DNA of 64,000 nt from JBHENW01 sp046261875. Lineage in GTDB: Bacteria; Acidobacteriota; Thermoanaerobaculia; UBA5066; Gp7-AA6. Below the pieces are notes generated by a model that was not told the origin of the DNA, ran no database searches, and saw only the letters and a list, made by a program, of their open reading frames with translations. The translations under genes and the position numbers were made by a program. The stretch spans positions 20,519 through 84,518 of the forward strand of contig JBHENW010000050.1 in the NCBI GenBank assembly GCA_046261875.1. The letters are read 5' to 3'. Position 1 is the first letter of the stretch. Every line of letters begins with the position of its first letter. Of the stretch, positions 32,804-41,470 are shown one piece after another.

Positions 32804-33595
32804 GTGGAGCCCCGGCGCATCGTCTCGCTCTGCCCTTCGATTACCGAGACGCTCGTCGCGATCGGCGCCTACCCGCGCCTGGTCGGGATCACCCGGTACT
32901 GCGTGCGTCCGAAGGGGATGCTCTGGAGAGTCCCGAAGATCGGCGGGACGAAGAACCCGGACGTCTCGAGGATCTTCGACCTGCGCCCGGACCTGGTCTT
33001 CGCCAACCAGGAAGAGAACCGGATCGAGGACGTCCGGGCCCTGGAAGCGAAGGGAATCGCCGTGGACGTGACGTTCCCCACGCGTGTTGCGGAAGTGCCG
33101 GCGGCGATCCGGCACTGGGGGGAGCTCCTCGGGGGCGCCGAGGAGGCGGAAGCGCTGGCCCGGCGTATCGAGCGGGAGGCCGAAGCGCTGGGTGGCCCGG
33201 CCGCCCGGCCGTTCCTCTACGCCTGCTGGATCTGGAAGGACCCGTGGATGTCGGTCTCCGACGACACGTACGTGGCCGACCTCCTGCGGCTGGCCGGCGG
33301 CGTCAACGTATTCGGAGGCGCGGCCGACCCGTATCCGCGGGCGGAGCCGTCCGGGCCGGAGTCCCGGCGGGCGGAAGTGCATTTTTTCCCGAGCGAGCCG
33401 TACCCGTTCCGGGAAGAGCAGCACGCGGCCATGACGGAGGAGCTCTTCGGCGGAACGCAGCGAATTTTTCTGGCGGGCGACGACCTGACGTGGCACGGGG
33501 CGAGGACACTCGAGGGTCTCGCCCTGGCCGGCCGTCTCCGTGGGCTGACCGGTGAAAGTCGAGAGCGGACGGCGCCCTTCAGCCCCGCCGGTTGA
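32804..33595 (+). CDS. Helical-backbone metal receptor, BtuF-like, without signal peptide
   Basis: A 263-residue class III substrate-binding protein. MEPRRIVSLCPSITETLVAIGAYPRLVGITRYC is the usual first lobe (normally IVSLxPSxTE), a long helix with AEEAEALARRIEREAEAL links the lobes, and the second lobe has VADLLRLAGGVNVFG. No export signal precedes it, unlike periplasmic BtuF/FhuD; family members without a signal are known as stand-alone proteins. Ligand unknown. It ends 17 bases inside the convergent folE gene. Confidence 0.75.
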   Translation: MEPRRIVSLCPSITETLVAIGAYPRLVGITRYCVRPKGMLWRVPKIGGTKNPDVSRIFDLRPDLVFANQEENRIEDVRALEAKGIAVDVTFPTRVAEVPAAIRHWGELLGGAEEAEALARRIEREAEALGGPAARPFLYACWIWKDPWMSVSDDTYVADLLRLAGGVNVFGGAADPYPRAEPSGPESRRAEVHFFPSEPYPFREEQHAAMTEELFGGTQRIFLAGDDLTWHGARTLEGLALAGRLRGLTGESRERTAPFSPAG

Positions 33596-34181
33596 GGAGG
33601 TCCAGAAACTCCTCGCGCACCGGGCGGTCGTAGAAGATCCCGCGGATCGCGGAGGTGACCGTCAGCGCTCCGGGCTTCTTGACGCCGCGCATCTCGACAC
33701 AGAGATGGCGCGCCTCGATGACGACCATGACGCCCTGCGGGTGGAGCTTGTCCGCCATGAACTGCGCGACCTGTTCCGTCAGCCGCTCCTGGAGCTGCGG
33801 GCGCCGCGCATAGAACTCCAGGATGCGCGGCATCTTCGAGAGCCCGACGATCTTCTCGTTCGGGATGTAGGCGAGGTGCGCATGGCCGTAGAACGGGACG
33901 AAATGATGCGAGCACAGGGAATAGAACGGGATGTCCTTCTCCATGACCATGGCCTGGTAATGCTCGGAGTTGGGAAAGATCGTGATCTTCGGCTCCGCCC
34001 CCTCCGATAGCCCGTGGAACATCTCCAGGTACATCTTGGCGACACGGTCCGGCGTCTCGGTCAGGTTCGGGTCGTGCGGATCCAGCCCGAGGGTCTCGAT
34101 GATGCCGCGAACGTGGCGGGCGATCTCCCGGACCTTCTTGGCCTCCTCGACGGGGGCGATGATGATGTCGGTCTCGCTCAT
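33579..34181 (-). CDS. folE: GTP cyclohydrolase I
   Basis: This 200-residue enzyme makes 7,8-dihydroneopterin triphosphate from GTP, the first step of folate and tetrahydrobiopterin synthesis. Zn ligands and the active site are visible: SLCSHHFVPFYGHAHLAY (Cys, His, His), a second Cys in ARHLCVEMRGV, and GLSKMPRILEFYARRPQLQE. Length is normal. A TAGAAT box lies 15 bases before the ATG. Confidence 0.95.
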   Translation of the reverse strand: MSETDIIIAPVEEAKKVREIARHVRGIIETLGLDPHDPNLTETPDRVAKMYLEMFHGLSEGAEPKITIFPNSEHYQAMVMEKDIPFYSLCSHHFVPFYGHAHLAYIPNEKIVGLSKMPRILEFYARRPQLQERLTEQVAQFMADKLHPQGVMVVIEARHLCVEMRGVKKPGALTVTSAIRGIFYDRPVREEFLDLLNRRG

Positions 34182-34215
34182 GGCCGTGAGCCGCGCATTC
34201 TAGCCCTCCGGCGTC

Positions 34216-35325
34216 TCAGAGGATGGTCTTGCGGAACGCCCGGGTGCTCGCGGCCACGAGCACGATCGCGATGGCGAAGAGCGCGAGGACGTGCGGCCAG
34301 AGGTCCAGGAACTGGGCGCCGCGGATGATGATCCCCCGTGAGATCGCGATGAAATGGGTCGCCGGGAGAACCTGGGCGGCCAAGCGCAGAGGCCCGGGCA
34401 GCGAAGAGAGCGGAAAGATGTAGCCCGACAGCATGATCGACGGCAGTAGGAAACCCTGCGCCACCTGGATCGCTTCCGTCTGCGTGCGCGCGCGCGAGGA
34501 GACGAGGAGACCGAGGGCCAGGAGCGAGAAAAGGTAGATGAAGGACAGCCCCAGCAACAGCCAGATGCTGCCGTGGATCGGCACCTGGAACACCCAGCGC
34601 ATGAGAAACAGGACGAGCAGGAGCTGCGCGAAGGCGACGGCGAGGTAGGGCAGGAGCTTCCCGAAGACGACGCCCACGGGCGAAGCGGGCGTCACCATGA
34701 GCTGCTCGAGCGTTCCCCGCTCCCGCTCGCGGACTATGGCGAAGGCGGCGAGCAGAGTCCCGGAGAAGGTCAGGAGGATGGCGATGAGTCCGGGGATCAG
34801 GAGGTTCGCCGTGCGTGAATCCGGATTGAAGAGCATCACGGGATGCACACGCAAGCTGAGGTTCTCGAAAGCCGCATCGTCGCCGAGGGTCTCTTCGAGC
34901 GAGCGGGCGAGGGCCAGGCCGTTGGCCGCGGCGAGCGTCTGCGAGGAGATCGTGGAATCCGATCCGTCGATCGCCACGAGCACGTCGGCCGGACGACCCG
35001 CGAGGCGGTGCCGTGCGTAATCGGGGGGAATCTCGATGCCGACGGAAACGGTTCCGGCGACGATCATCGCGTAGAGCTCCGCGCGCGACGCCGCCTGGGC
35101 GACGATGTCGAAGTAGCTCGTGTTCTCGAATCCTCGGAGGAGCGCGCGGCTCTCTTCCGTCCGGCTCCAGTCCATCACGGCGGTCGGCACGTGCTGGACG
35201 TTCGTGTCGATGAGCCCGAAGAGGACGAGCTGGAATGCCGGCAGCGCGAGCGCGAAGCGGAGAGTCCCCTTGTCCCGAAGCATCTGCACCCACTCCTTGC
35301 GAAGCACCGCGCCCAGGCCCCTCAC
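34216..35325 (-). CDS. ABC-2 type transporter permease
   Basis: A 369-residue permease of the YbhS/YbhR type: one helix near the N-terminus (FALALPAFQLVLFGLIDT), a large periplasmic domain (residues 45-170), then five membrane helices, including ANLLIPGLIAILLTFSGTLLA with the amphipathic RERERGTLEQLMVTPASP loop. It should export drugs or lipids together with the ATPase and adaptor upstream. The E. coli Ybh system has two permeases; only one is here. ATGA overlap with the ATPase gene. Confidence 0.88.
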   Translation of the reverse strand: MRGLGAVLRKEWVQMLRDKGTLRFALALPAFQLVLFGLIDTNVQHVPTAVMDWSRTEESRALLRGFENTSYFDIVAQAASRAELYAMIVAGTVSVGIEIPPDYARHRLAGRPADVLVAIDGSDSTISSQTLAAANGLALARSLEETLGDDAAFENLSLRVHPVMLFNPDSRTANLLIPGLIAILLTFSGTLLAAFAIVRERERGTLEQLMVTPASPVGVVFGKLLPYLAVAFAQLLLVLFLMRWVFQVPIHGSIWLLLGLSFIYLFSLLALGLLVSSRARTQTEAIQVAQGFLLPSIMLSGYIFPLSSLPGPLRLAAQVLPATHFIAISRGIIIRGAQFLDLWPHVLALFAIAIVLVAASTRAFRKTIL

Positions 35326-36338
35326 GGCGCCGATCCCCCGCCCGGAACCGCCGACGCCGGCTCTTCGCCCCGCTTCTCCGCCTGGATCTTCGTGAGGCGG
35401 ACGAAGACGTCCTCGAGAGAGGCGTCGATCGGCCGGATCGTCACGCCCGCGCGTGCCGCGCGCTCGAGGTCCGCCGCGATCCGACCGTCGTGCACGTCCG
35501 CCCGCACGAGGAGGTGGAGCGAATTGCCGAAGATCGTGACGTCCTCGACGTACGGGAGCCCGCGGGCGACGTTCATGACCGCCGCGACCCCCTTCTGGCA
35601 GTCCGCCTCGACCCTCCGGGTTCCCTCGGGCGTCACCTCCGGCAGGGCCGTCAGGTCCGCCGGATCGCCCTCGACGAGCTTGCGGGAGAGGTAGAGATAG
35701 GCGACGCGGCCGCAGCGCTCCGCCTCGTCCATGTAGTGCGTCGTGACGAACAGTGTGACGTGCTCCGCGGCGAGCGTGAAGAGGAGGTTCCAGAGCTCGC
35801 GCCGGGCGACGGGGTCGATCCCGGCGGTCGGCTCATCGAGGAAGAGGACGCGCGGTTCGTGCATGAGCGCCGCCGCGAGCGCGAGACGCTGTTTCCAGCC
35901 TCCCGAGAGCTGGCCGGCGAGCCGGTCCCGGTAAGGCCCGATGGAAGTCAGCCCGATCGCCCAGTCGCGGCGCTCGGTTAGCCGGGGTCCCTGGAGCCGG
36001 TACACCGAAGCGAAGAAGTCCAGGTTCTCCCGGACGGTCAGGTCTTCGTAGAGCGAGAACCGCTGGGGGACGTAGCCGATGCGGCGACGCACCTCCTCGC
36101 CCTGCCCGGCGACGTCGAGACCGTCGACCCGGGCGCGGCCCTCCGTCGGGGCCAGCAGGCCGCAGAGGATCCGGATGAGCGTGGACTTGCCCGATCCGTT
36201 CGGCCCGAGCAGGCCGTAGATCTCTCCGCGGCGCACAGCCAGGGAGACGCGGTCGAGCGCGCGCACCTTGCCGAAGTCCCGCGAGATCCCTTCGACCTCG
36301 ATCCCGTAGTCCGGAGGCGTGGAGGACATCGCTCTCAT
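35322..36338 (-). CDS. ABC transporter ATPase, YbhF-like
   Basis: A 338-residue ATPase with Walker A GPNGSGKST, Q-loop YVPQRFSLYEDLTV, signature LSGGWKQRLALAAAL and Walker B VLFLDEPTAGIDP. The C-terminal extension is typical of ABC-2 exporters. It contains one nucleotide-binding domain, whereas E. coli YbhF has two, so it should dimerise. Start and stop overlap neighbours by four bases (ATGA on both sides). Confidence 0.9.
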   Translation of the reverse strand: MRAMSSTPPDYGIEVEGISRDFGKVRALDRVSLAVRRGEIYGLLGPNGSGKSTLIRILCGLLAPTEGRARVDGLDVAGQGEEVRRRIGYVPQRFSLYEDLTVRENLDFFASVYRLQGPRLTERRDWAIGLTSIGPYRDRLAGQLSGGWKQRLALAAALMHEPRVLFLDEPTAGIDPVARRELWNLLFTLAAEHVTLFVTTHYMDEAERCGRVAYLYLSRKLVEGDPADLTALPEVTPEGTRRVEADCQKGVAAVMNVARGLPYVEDVTIFGNSLHLLVRADVHDGRIAADLERAARAGVTIRPIDASLEDVFVRLTKIQAEKRGEEPASAVPGGGSAP

Positions 36339-37270
36339 TCCTCCAGGCGCACGATCGCAGCCATGCCCGGCCTCAGGTCTCCCGGGTCGTCGATGGCGAC
36401 CTTCACCCCGAAGACCTGGTCCATGCGCTGCTGTAGGGTCTGCACGTTGCGCGGCGTGTACTCCGCCTGGTTGCCGATCTCGACGACGCGTCCCGGAAAC
36501 TCCCGCCCCGGAAAAGAGTCCACTCGCAGGTGCGCCTTCTGGCCCACCCGGACGCGGCCGAGGGAAGGCTCGGGCACATAAACGCGGACCCAGAGCTGTC
36601 CCGGCTCAAGAAGCCGCGCGACGGGCTGCTGCACCGCGACGAGATCGCCCGGCCGCAGGTCGAAGACCTCGACGGTTCCCCCCGCCGGGGCGCGCACGAC
36701 CGCCTCCGCTTTCTGGCGCATCGCGTAGGCCAGCCGTCCTTCCTCCCGTGCGACGGCGGCTTCCGCCGCGTCGATGTCCTCCGGCCGGCTGCCGCGCGCG
36801 CGCTCCCGGTACAGCTCGAGCGCTGTGCGCGCGCGCGTGGCGGCCTCGTCGTACTGCTGGCGGCCGATGATGCCCTCGGCGAGCAGCCTTTCCAGGCGTC
36901 TGCGGTTGCTCTCGGCGTTGTCCCAGTCCGCCCGGGCCCGCGCGGTCTCCTCCGACCGAGGTCCGCGCTGCGCCCGCGTCCGGATCGCGCGCGCTTCGTC
37001 CACGCGCGCCTGCTGCTCCCGGATCTGCGCGTCGATCAGGTCCGTCTCGAGCGTCACGAGCGGCTGCCCGGCCGTGACTTGATCGCCTTCGTCGACGTGA
37101 ACCTCCCGCACCCGGCCTCCGACGAGCGATCCCACGCCGACGTCCCGCGCCTCGATCGTTCCGGAGAGGAGCAGCGGCTTCGCCCGCTCCGGCGGCCGGA
37201 GGGCCCAGAAGACGCCGGCGGCCGCGAGCAGAAGGATCACGATCGCGAGGACCACCCGCTTTGGTTTCAT
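36335..37270 (-). CDS. HlyD-family periplasmic adaptor, YbhG-like
   Basis: A 311-residue membrane-fusion protein with an N-terminal anchor helix (VVLAIVILLLAAAGVFWAL) and a lipoyl half-motif (GSLVGGRVREVHVDEGDQVTAGQPLV). A coiled-coil hairpin covers about residues 85-185 (IREQQARVDEARAIRTRAQ through EDIDAAEAAVAREEGRL). The second lipoyl half (VVRAPAGGTVEVFDLRPGD) and a beta-barrel domain follow. It joins the inner-membrane ABC unit to an outer-membrane channel encoded elsewhere. It overlaps the TetR stop by four bases. Confidence 0.9.
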   Translation of the reverse strand: MKPKRVVLAIVILLLAAAGVFWALRPPERAKPLLLSGTIEARDVGVGSLVGGRVREVHVDEGDQVTAGQPLVTLETDLIDAQIREQQARVDEARAIRTRAQRGPRSEETARARADWDNAESNRRRLERLLAEGIIGRQQYDEAATRARTALELYRERARGSRPEDIDAAEAAVAREEGRLAYAMRQKAEAVVRAPAGGTVEVFDLRPGDLVAVQQPVARLLEPGQLWVRVYVPEPSLGRVRVGQKAHLRVDSFPGREFPGRVVEIGNQAEYTPRNVQTLQQRMDQVFGVKVAIDDPGDLRPGMAAIVRLEE

Positions 37271-37890
37271 CGCTTCCTCCCCTTCGCGAGGGCTCCTTGC
37301 GTCCAGATCGAGATGACCGTGTCGATGTAGCGCGGGAGGGGCATTGCTGGCTGGACGCCGACGACGCGATGGAGAAACACGTACGCGTGGAGCGCGCCGA
37401 GGAACGCCAGGGCCGCCCCCCGCGCATCGTCTCCGCGGAAGGTGCCCGCTTCCCGCGCGCGGATCAGGAATCGCTCGAGCAGCGTCAGGAACCGCCGCGG
37501 GGGAGACTCGGCGGAGCGGGGATCGAAGGGGAGCCGGAGGGACGGGTTTCCGCCGGTGTTCGCGCGGAGCCACTCGACGAAGCTCTCGCCGATCTTCTTC
37601 TCCATGAAGGGGACCCAGCGCTCGGCGAGACGCCGCAGGGAGGCGGCCGGCGCGCGCGGGTCGATCTGCGCGAAGAGCTCGAGGAGCGATACGGCTTCGC
37701 CGCGGCCGGAGGCCATCGCGGCCCGGAACAGCGCCTCCTTGGTCGGCTCGTGGCGGAGGAGGGCGGCGGCACTCACCCCCACGCGGCGGCCGATGTCGGC
37801 GAGCGTCGCCCCTTCGTACCCCCGCGTGGCGAAGGCCTCGCGGGCGGCTTCGAGGACGGCGTCGCGGGTGACCCGGGGGGATCGGCCCAT
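37267..37890 (-). CDS. TetR-family regulator of the exporter operon
   Basis: A 207-residue repressor: helix-turn-helix at residues 10-55 (AVLEAAREAFATRGYEGATLADIGRRVGVSA) and a ligand-binding helical domain. It is first in the operon TetR-HlyD-ATPase-permease, the same order as E. coli cecR-ybhG-ybhF-ybhS. It likely represses its own AT-rich promoter and is released by the exported compound. Confidence 0.9.
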   Translation of the reverse strand: MGRSPRVTRDAVLEAAREAFATRGYEGATLADIGRRVGVSAAALLRHEPTKEALFRAAMASGRGEAVSLLELFAQIDPRAPAASLRRLAERWVPFMEKKIGESFVEWLRANTGGNPSLRLPFDPRSAESPPRRFLTLLERFLIRAREAGTFRGDDARGAALAFLGALHAYVFLHRVVGVQPAMPLPRYIDTVISIWTQGALAKGRKR

Positions 37891-37921
37891 GTAAATAACT
37901 ATACGTTAATTTATAAACTAT
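37891..37921 (-). promoter_or_regulatory. AT-rich promoter/operator of the TetR exporter operon
   Basis: An island of A and T directly before the TetR start contrasts with the GC-rich surroundings. It holds TATAAATT and TATAGTTATT and two copies of ATAGTT about 17 bases apart. It probably combines the -10 region and TetR half-sites. Confidence 0.4.
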
Positions 37922-37975
37922 GTCTGGCTGTCCCGGTTCGGGCGGGTTCCCCAGGGAGCTCGGGAGTGGGGAGCG

Positions 37976-39712
37976 CTAAGGCGCGGCGAGCGGGACCCCC
38001 CGGCGCGCGGTGAGCCACCGCTCGAGCTCTTCGGCGCTCCGTGCATTGAGCGTGGCTTCGGGAGTGACCCAGCCCTTGCGGGCGATCCCGACGCCGTACG
38101 GGACGAGCTCGAGCTCGCGAATCGAGTGCGCGTCGGGGTCGATCGAGATGAGGACGCCCCGTTCCACCGCGCGGCGGCCCAGCCGCCAGTCCAGCTCGAG
38201 ACGGTGGGGGTTGCAGTTCATCTCGATGGCGCACCCGGACTCCGCGGCGGCGTCGATGACCGCCTCGGCGTCCACCGCAATCGGCTCCCGGGAGAGGAGC
38301 AGCCTCCCGGTCGGGTGTCCCAGGACGGAGACGAGAGGATTCCGCACGGCGCGGACGAGCCGCTCCGTCTGCTCCTCGCGGGACAGGCCGAAGCGGGAAT
38401 GGACCGATGCCACGACGACGTCGAAGATCGGGAGGAACTCGTCACCGAAGTCGATCGAGCCGTCCGCGAGGATGTCGGCTTCCGTTCCGTGGAAGATGCG
38501 GAAGCCGGGAACCCGGCGCCGCAGAGACCGGATCGCCTCGCGCTGCGCGCGGACGCGGGCGGGCGTGAGCCCCCCGGCGTACGAGGCCGTCTCGCTGTGA
38601 TCCGTGATCGCCGCATACGAATAACCGGAAGTCCGCATGGCAGCCACCATCTCCTCGACGGAGTGGCGGCCGTCGGACTCGGTCGTGTGGACGTGGATGA
38701 GGCCGCGGAGATCCGAATCCTGGACGAGCCGCGGCAGGTCGCCCCGCTCCGCCGCCTCGATCTCGCCCCGTCCCTCGCGCAGCTCCGGCTCGATGTAGCC
38801 GAGGCCGAGCGCCCGGTAGATGTCCGCTTCCCTCGCGCACGGGATGCGGCGATCGCCGCTCTCGGAGTAGAGGCCGTATTCGTTGAGCTTGAGCCCCTTC
38901 CGCCGCGCGCGTCCCCGGAGAGCCGTATTGTGCTCTTTCGAGCCCGTGAAATAGAGCAGCGCCGCGGGAAGGTCCTCCGGGTCGACGATCCGAAGGTCCG
39001 CGGAAAGGCCGTCGTGGAATCGGACGCTCACCTTGGTCGGACCATCCGCGAGGACCTCCGTCACCCCGGGAAGCGCCTTGAAAGCCCCGGCGACCGCCGC
39101 GGGCTTTCGCGCGGTCGCCACGAGGTCGATGTCGCGAATGACCTCGAGCCGACGCCGCAGGCTGCCCGCGATCTCCAATCGGTCGGCCAGACCCCGCAGG
39201 GCGGCGACGGCGTCTTCGGCCCGGGCGCGCGCCCGATGGTAGTGGTGATACCCGGCGCTCGCCCGCATGACCGCGATGCTCTTCAGGATCTTCTCCGCGC
39301 TTCGGGGACCGAACCCCTTCACCGCGGCGACGGTGCCATCCCGGCAGGCCCGTTCGAGGGACGCCAGGGAATCGATGCCGATCGCCTGGTAGAGCTGTTT
39401 CGCTTTGCGCGCACCGAATCCGGGGATGCGGAGACACTCGCGCAGTCCCGGAGGAAACGCGGCTCGCAGCTCCGCGTGGTAGGGGAGGGCGCCCGTCTCG
39501 ACGAGCGTCCGGATGTTCGAGAAGAGGCCGGCACCGATGCCGCGGACGTTCCGAAGCTCGCCGGTGCGAACCGCCTCGTCGAGATCGCCGCCGAAGGCGA
39601 GCACGGCCCGGGCACCGTTTTCGTACGCGCGGACCTTGAAAGGGTTCTCGCCTTTCAGCTCGAGCATGGCGGCGATCTCTTCGAGGATTCGCGCCACCTC
39701 CCGCCGGTCCAC
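37976..39712 (-). CDS. polX: DNA polymerase/3'-5' exonuclease PolX
   Basis: A 578-residue family X repair polymerase: an N-terminal helix-hairpin-helix domain (residues 1-130, including VRGIGAGLF and IPGFGARKAKQLY), then a nucleotidyltransferase domain with the catalytic GSLRRRLEVIRDIDLVA. A further acid lies in LSADLRIVD. The C-terminal PHP domain (HVHTTESDGRHSVEEMV, ITDHSETASYAGG, ELELVPYGVGIARKGW) gives exonuclease and AP-site activity. GTG start with a TAGAAT box six bases ahead. Confidence 0.93.
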   Translation of the reverse strand: MDRREVARILEEIAAMLELKGENPFKVRAYENGARAVLAFGGDLDEAVRTGELRNVRGIGAGLFSNIRTLVETGALPYHAELRAAFPPGLRECLRIPGFGARKAKQLYQAIGIDSLASLERACRDGTVAAVKGFGPRSAEKILKSIAVMRASAGYHHYHRARARAEDAVAALRGLADRLEIAGSLRRRLEVIRDIDLVATARKPAAVAGAFKALPGVTEVLADGPTKVSVRFHDGLSADLRIVDPEDLPAALLYFTGSKEHNTALRGRARRKGLKLNEYGLYSESGDRRIPCAREADIYRALGLGYIEPELREGRGEIEAAERGDLPRLVQDSDLRGLIHVHTTESDGRHSVEEMVAAMRTSGYSYAAITDHSETASYAGGLTPARVRAQREAIRSLRRRVPGFRIFHGTEADILADGSIDFGDEFLPIFDVVVASVHSRFGLSREEQTERLVRAVRNPLVSVLGHPTGRLLLSREPIAVDAEAVIDAAAESGCAIEMNCNPHRLELDWRLGRRAVERGVLISIDPDAHSIRELELVPYGVGIARKGWVTPEATLNARSAEELERWLTARRGVPLAAP

Positions 39713-39718
39713 GCGCGG

Positions 39719-39724
39719 ATTCTA
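39719..39724 (-). promoter_or_regulatory. Probable -10 box (TAGAAT) of polX
   Basis: TAGAAT ends six bases before the GTG start and no Shine-Dalgarno sequence is present; a leaderless transcript is predicted. Confidence 0.5.
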
Positions 39725-39778
39725 TGGGGCGGTGGCGGGAATGCTTGTTGCAGACGCAACCGGGCAAGGAGGACCCTC

Positions 39779-39988
39779 ATGGCGAGAGTCGCGAAGATCA
39801 TCGAACTGGTCTGTTCGTCACCCAAGAGCTGGGAAGACGCCGTGCGCAACGGGATTGCCGAAGCCTCGAAGACGGTGCGAGGGATCCGCGGGGTGGACGT
39901 GCAGGATTGGACAGCGAGCGTCGAGGGCGACCAGATCCGCGAGTACAAGGTGAACCTCAAGATCGCATTCGGGGTCGAAGCCGAGTAA
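39779..39988 (+). CDS. Dodecin
   Basis: A 69-residue flavin-storage protein that forms a hollow dodecamer. The fold signature is complete: ARVAKIIELVCSSPKSWEDAVRNGIAEASKTVRGI as strand-helix, then VDVQDWTASVEGDQIREYKVNLKIAFGVE. The Trp of QDWTA is the usual flavin-stacking residue. AAGGAGG lies before the ATG. Confidence 0.93.
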   Translation: MARVAKIIELVCSSPKSWEDAVRNGIAEASKTVRGIRGVDVQDWTASVEGDQIREYKVNLKIAFGVEAE

Positions 39989-40046
39989 GGCTCCTGCGGC
40001 CGCGAGCTCAAGACGTCGTCCCGCTCGGGGTTAACATCACCCACCG

Positions 40047-40871
40047 GTGCGCGTCGATCTACACACCCATTCCTCGGTTTCGGACGGGCTCGACTCGCCC
40101 GCCGAGCTGGTGCGCCTCATGTCCTACGCGGGCATCGATGCGTTCGCGCTGACGGACCACGACACGCTCCAGGGCCTGCCCGAGGCGCGCGAGGAGGCGC
40201 AGCGGCTCGGCGTCGAGGTGATCGCCGGCGCCGAGATCTCCGCCAACTTCGGCGGCAGCGACGACATCCACATCCTCGCGCTCTTCGTGGATGAAGGGCA
40301 CGCGGGCTTGCGGGCGACCCTGTCGGAGCGCCAGGAGTACCGGCGGACGCGGGGGGAACGGATGGCGCGGAAGCTCATCGACGCCGGCTATGCCATCGAC
40401 CTGGTGGCGATCCGCGACGAGGTGGGAGGCGGCGTGTGGGGCCGGCCTCATCTGGCCCGGGCGCTCGTCCGCGCCGGCTACGCCACGGATCTGGATAACG
40501 CGTTCGACCGTTTCCTGGGGCACGATCACCCGTGGTACGTCCCATACGAGAAGTGGCCGGCCGTGGAGGTCGTGCACGCCGTCCGGGAGGCCGGCGGCGT
40601 TTCTTCGCTGGCCCACGCCGTCTGGTACCCGGACGTGGAAGGTATGGTGCGCACCCTCGCGGCGGAAGGTCTCGACGCCATGGAGGTCTTCCACCCGGAT
40701 CACGGCCCCGAGGAGGAAGCCCGGTTCGGCGCCCTGGTGCGCGAGCTCGGCCTCGCCGCGACCGCGGGGAGCGACTTTCACGGCGCTCCCGAAGGGCGCA
40801 AGCACCCCGGCGGGGTCTGGGGTGATGCAGAGATGCTCGGGATTCTGCGCGCCCGCGCCCAGCGGGAATGA
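40047..40871 (+). CDS. PHP-domain phosphoesterase, RNase AM/YciV-like
   Basis: A 274-residue metal-dependent phosphoesterase. The PHP motifs are MRVDLHTHSSVSDG, FALTDHDTLQG, VIAGAEISANF, SSLAHAVWYP and ATAGSDFHG, giving the trinuclear metal site. The closest described homologues hydrolyse 3',5'-nucleoside bisphosphates and trim RNA 5' ends. GTG start. A TTAACAT box is nine bases upstream. It overlaps the next gene by four bases (ATGA). Confidence 0.85.
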   Translation: MRVDLHTHSSVSDGLDSPAELVRLMSYAGIDAFALTDHDTLQGLPEAREEAQRLGVEVIAGAEISANFGGSDDIHILALFVDEGHAGLRATLSERQEYRRTRGERMARKLIDAGYAIDLVAIRDEVGGGVWGRPHLARALVRAGYATDLDNAFDRFLGHDHPWYVPYEKWPAVEVVHAVREAGGVSSLAHAVWYPDVEGMVRTLAAEGLDAMEVFHPDHGPEEEARFGALVRELGLAATAGSDFHGAPEGRKHPGGVWGDAEMLGILRARAQRE

Positions 40872-41245
40872 CCGATCCGGGGGGGGTGCCGGGCCGCTGG
40901 GTGGTCCTCGTCCAGCGGTCCGACGCGGCGTCCCTCTACGAAGTGGCTGCCATGACGGCCTCGGCCACGGCGCTCGGCGTCGAGGTATTCCTGGTCTGGT
41001 TCGGGCAGGCCCTGGATGCGTTCGCTTCGGGTCAGCTCGACGAGCCCTCGCCCACGGGCGCGAGCGCGGCGGCCCTGCTCGCGGAGGCGCGCGAAAGCGG
41101 CCGCCTGCGCCACCTCGCCTGCTCGGCCTCGGCCGTCTCCTCCCGGAGCGGACCGGACGGCGTGCGTGCCCGGGTGGACGATCTCGTCGGATGGCCGACG
41201 GTCGTTTCCCTGATGCGCGCGGCGGAGAGAGCCTTCGTCTGGTGA
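40868..41245 (+). CDS. DsrE-like sulfur-relay family protein
   Basis: A 125-residue protein. GRWVVLVQRSDAASLYEVAAMTASATALGVEVFLVWFGQAL matches the first half of the DsrE/DsrF/peroxiredoxin-related fold (strand, long helix, strand). The one cysteine is in HLACSASAV where family members keep a sulfur-carrying Cys, followed by WPTVVSLMRAAE. Substrate unknown. Cotranscribed with the PHP gene. Confidence 0.65.
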   Translation: MTDPGGVPGRWVVLVQRSDAASLYEVAAMTASATALGVEVFLVWFGQALDAFASGQLDEPSPTGASAAALLAEARESGRLRHLACSASAVSSRSGPDGVRARVDDLVGWPTVVSLMRAAERAFVW

Positions 41246-41361
41246 GTCCCGCGCAGACCGCCCTGCGCTGAAAATCGCTCCCTTCCAGTCTCTTTCCTCC
41301 GCGCCTTTCGGGGCGGACGTCATTTGTCCGTCGCGCGCGCGCTAATCGTTGTGGAAAAAAA

Positions 41362-41395
41362 GCGCGCTGCGGAAAAGAAATATTTTCCGCCGCGC
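41362..41395 (+). other. Large hairpin upstream of dnaB
   Basis: GCGGAAAA-GAAATA-TTTTCCGC is an eight-base perfect dyad, extended by GCGCG and CGCGC outside a two-base bulge. It lies about 75 bases before the probable dnaB start in a 225-base gap that also holds several GGAAA words and a TTGACA. It may be a terminator for the PHP-DsrE unit (its T-run is inside the stem) or a regulatory structure for dnaB. Confidence 0.45.
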
Positions 41396-41470
41396 GCGAC
41401 GAAAGCCGGAGCGCTTTCCGGCCATGCGGAAATTTCTGGAGCGTTGACACTCCCCGAAGCAGTGAAAACA

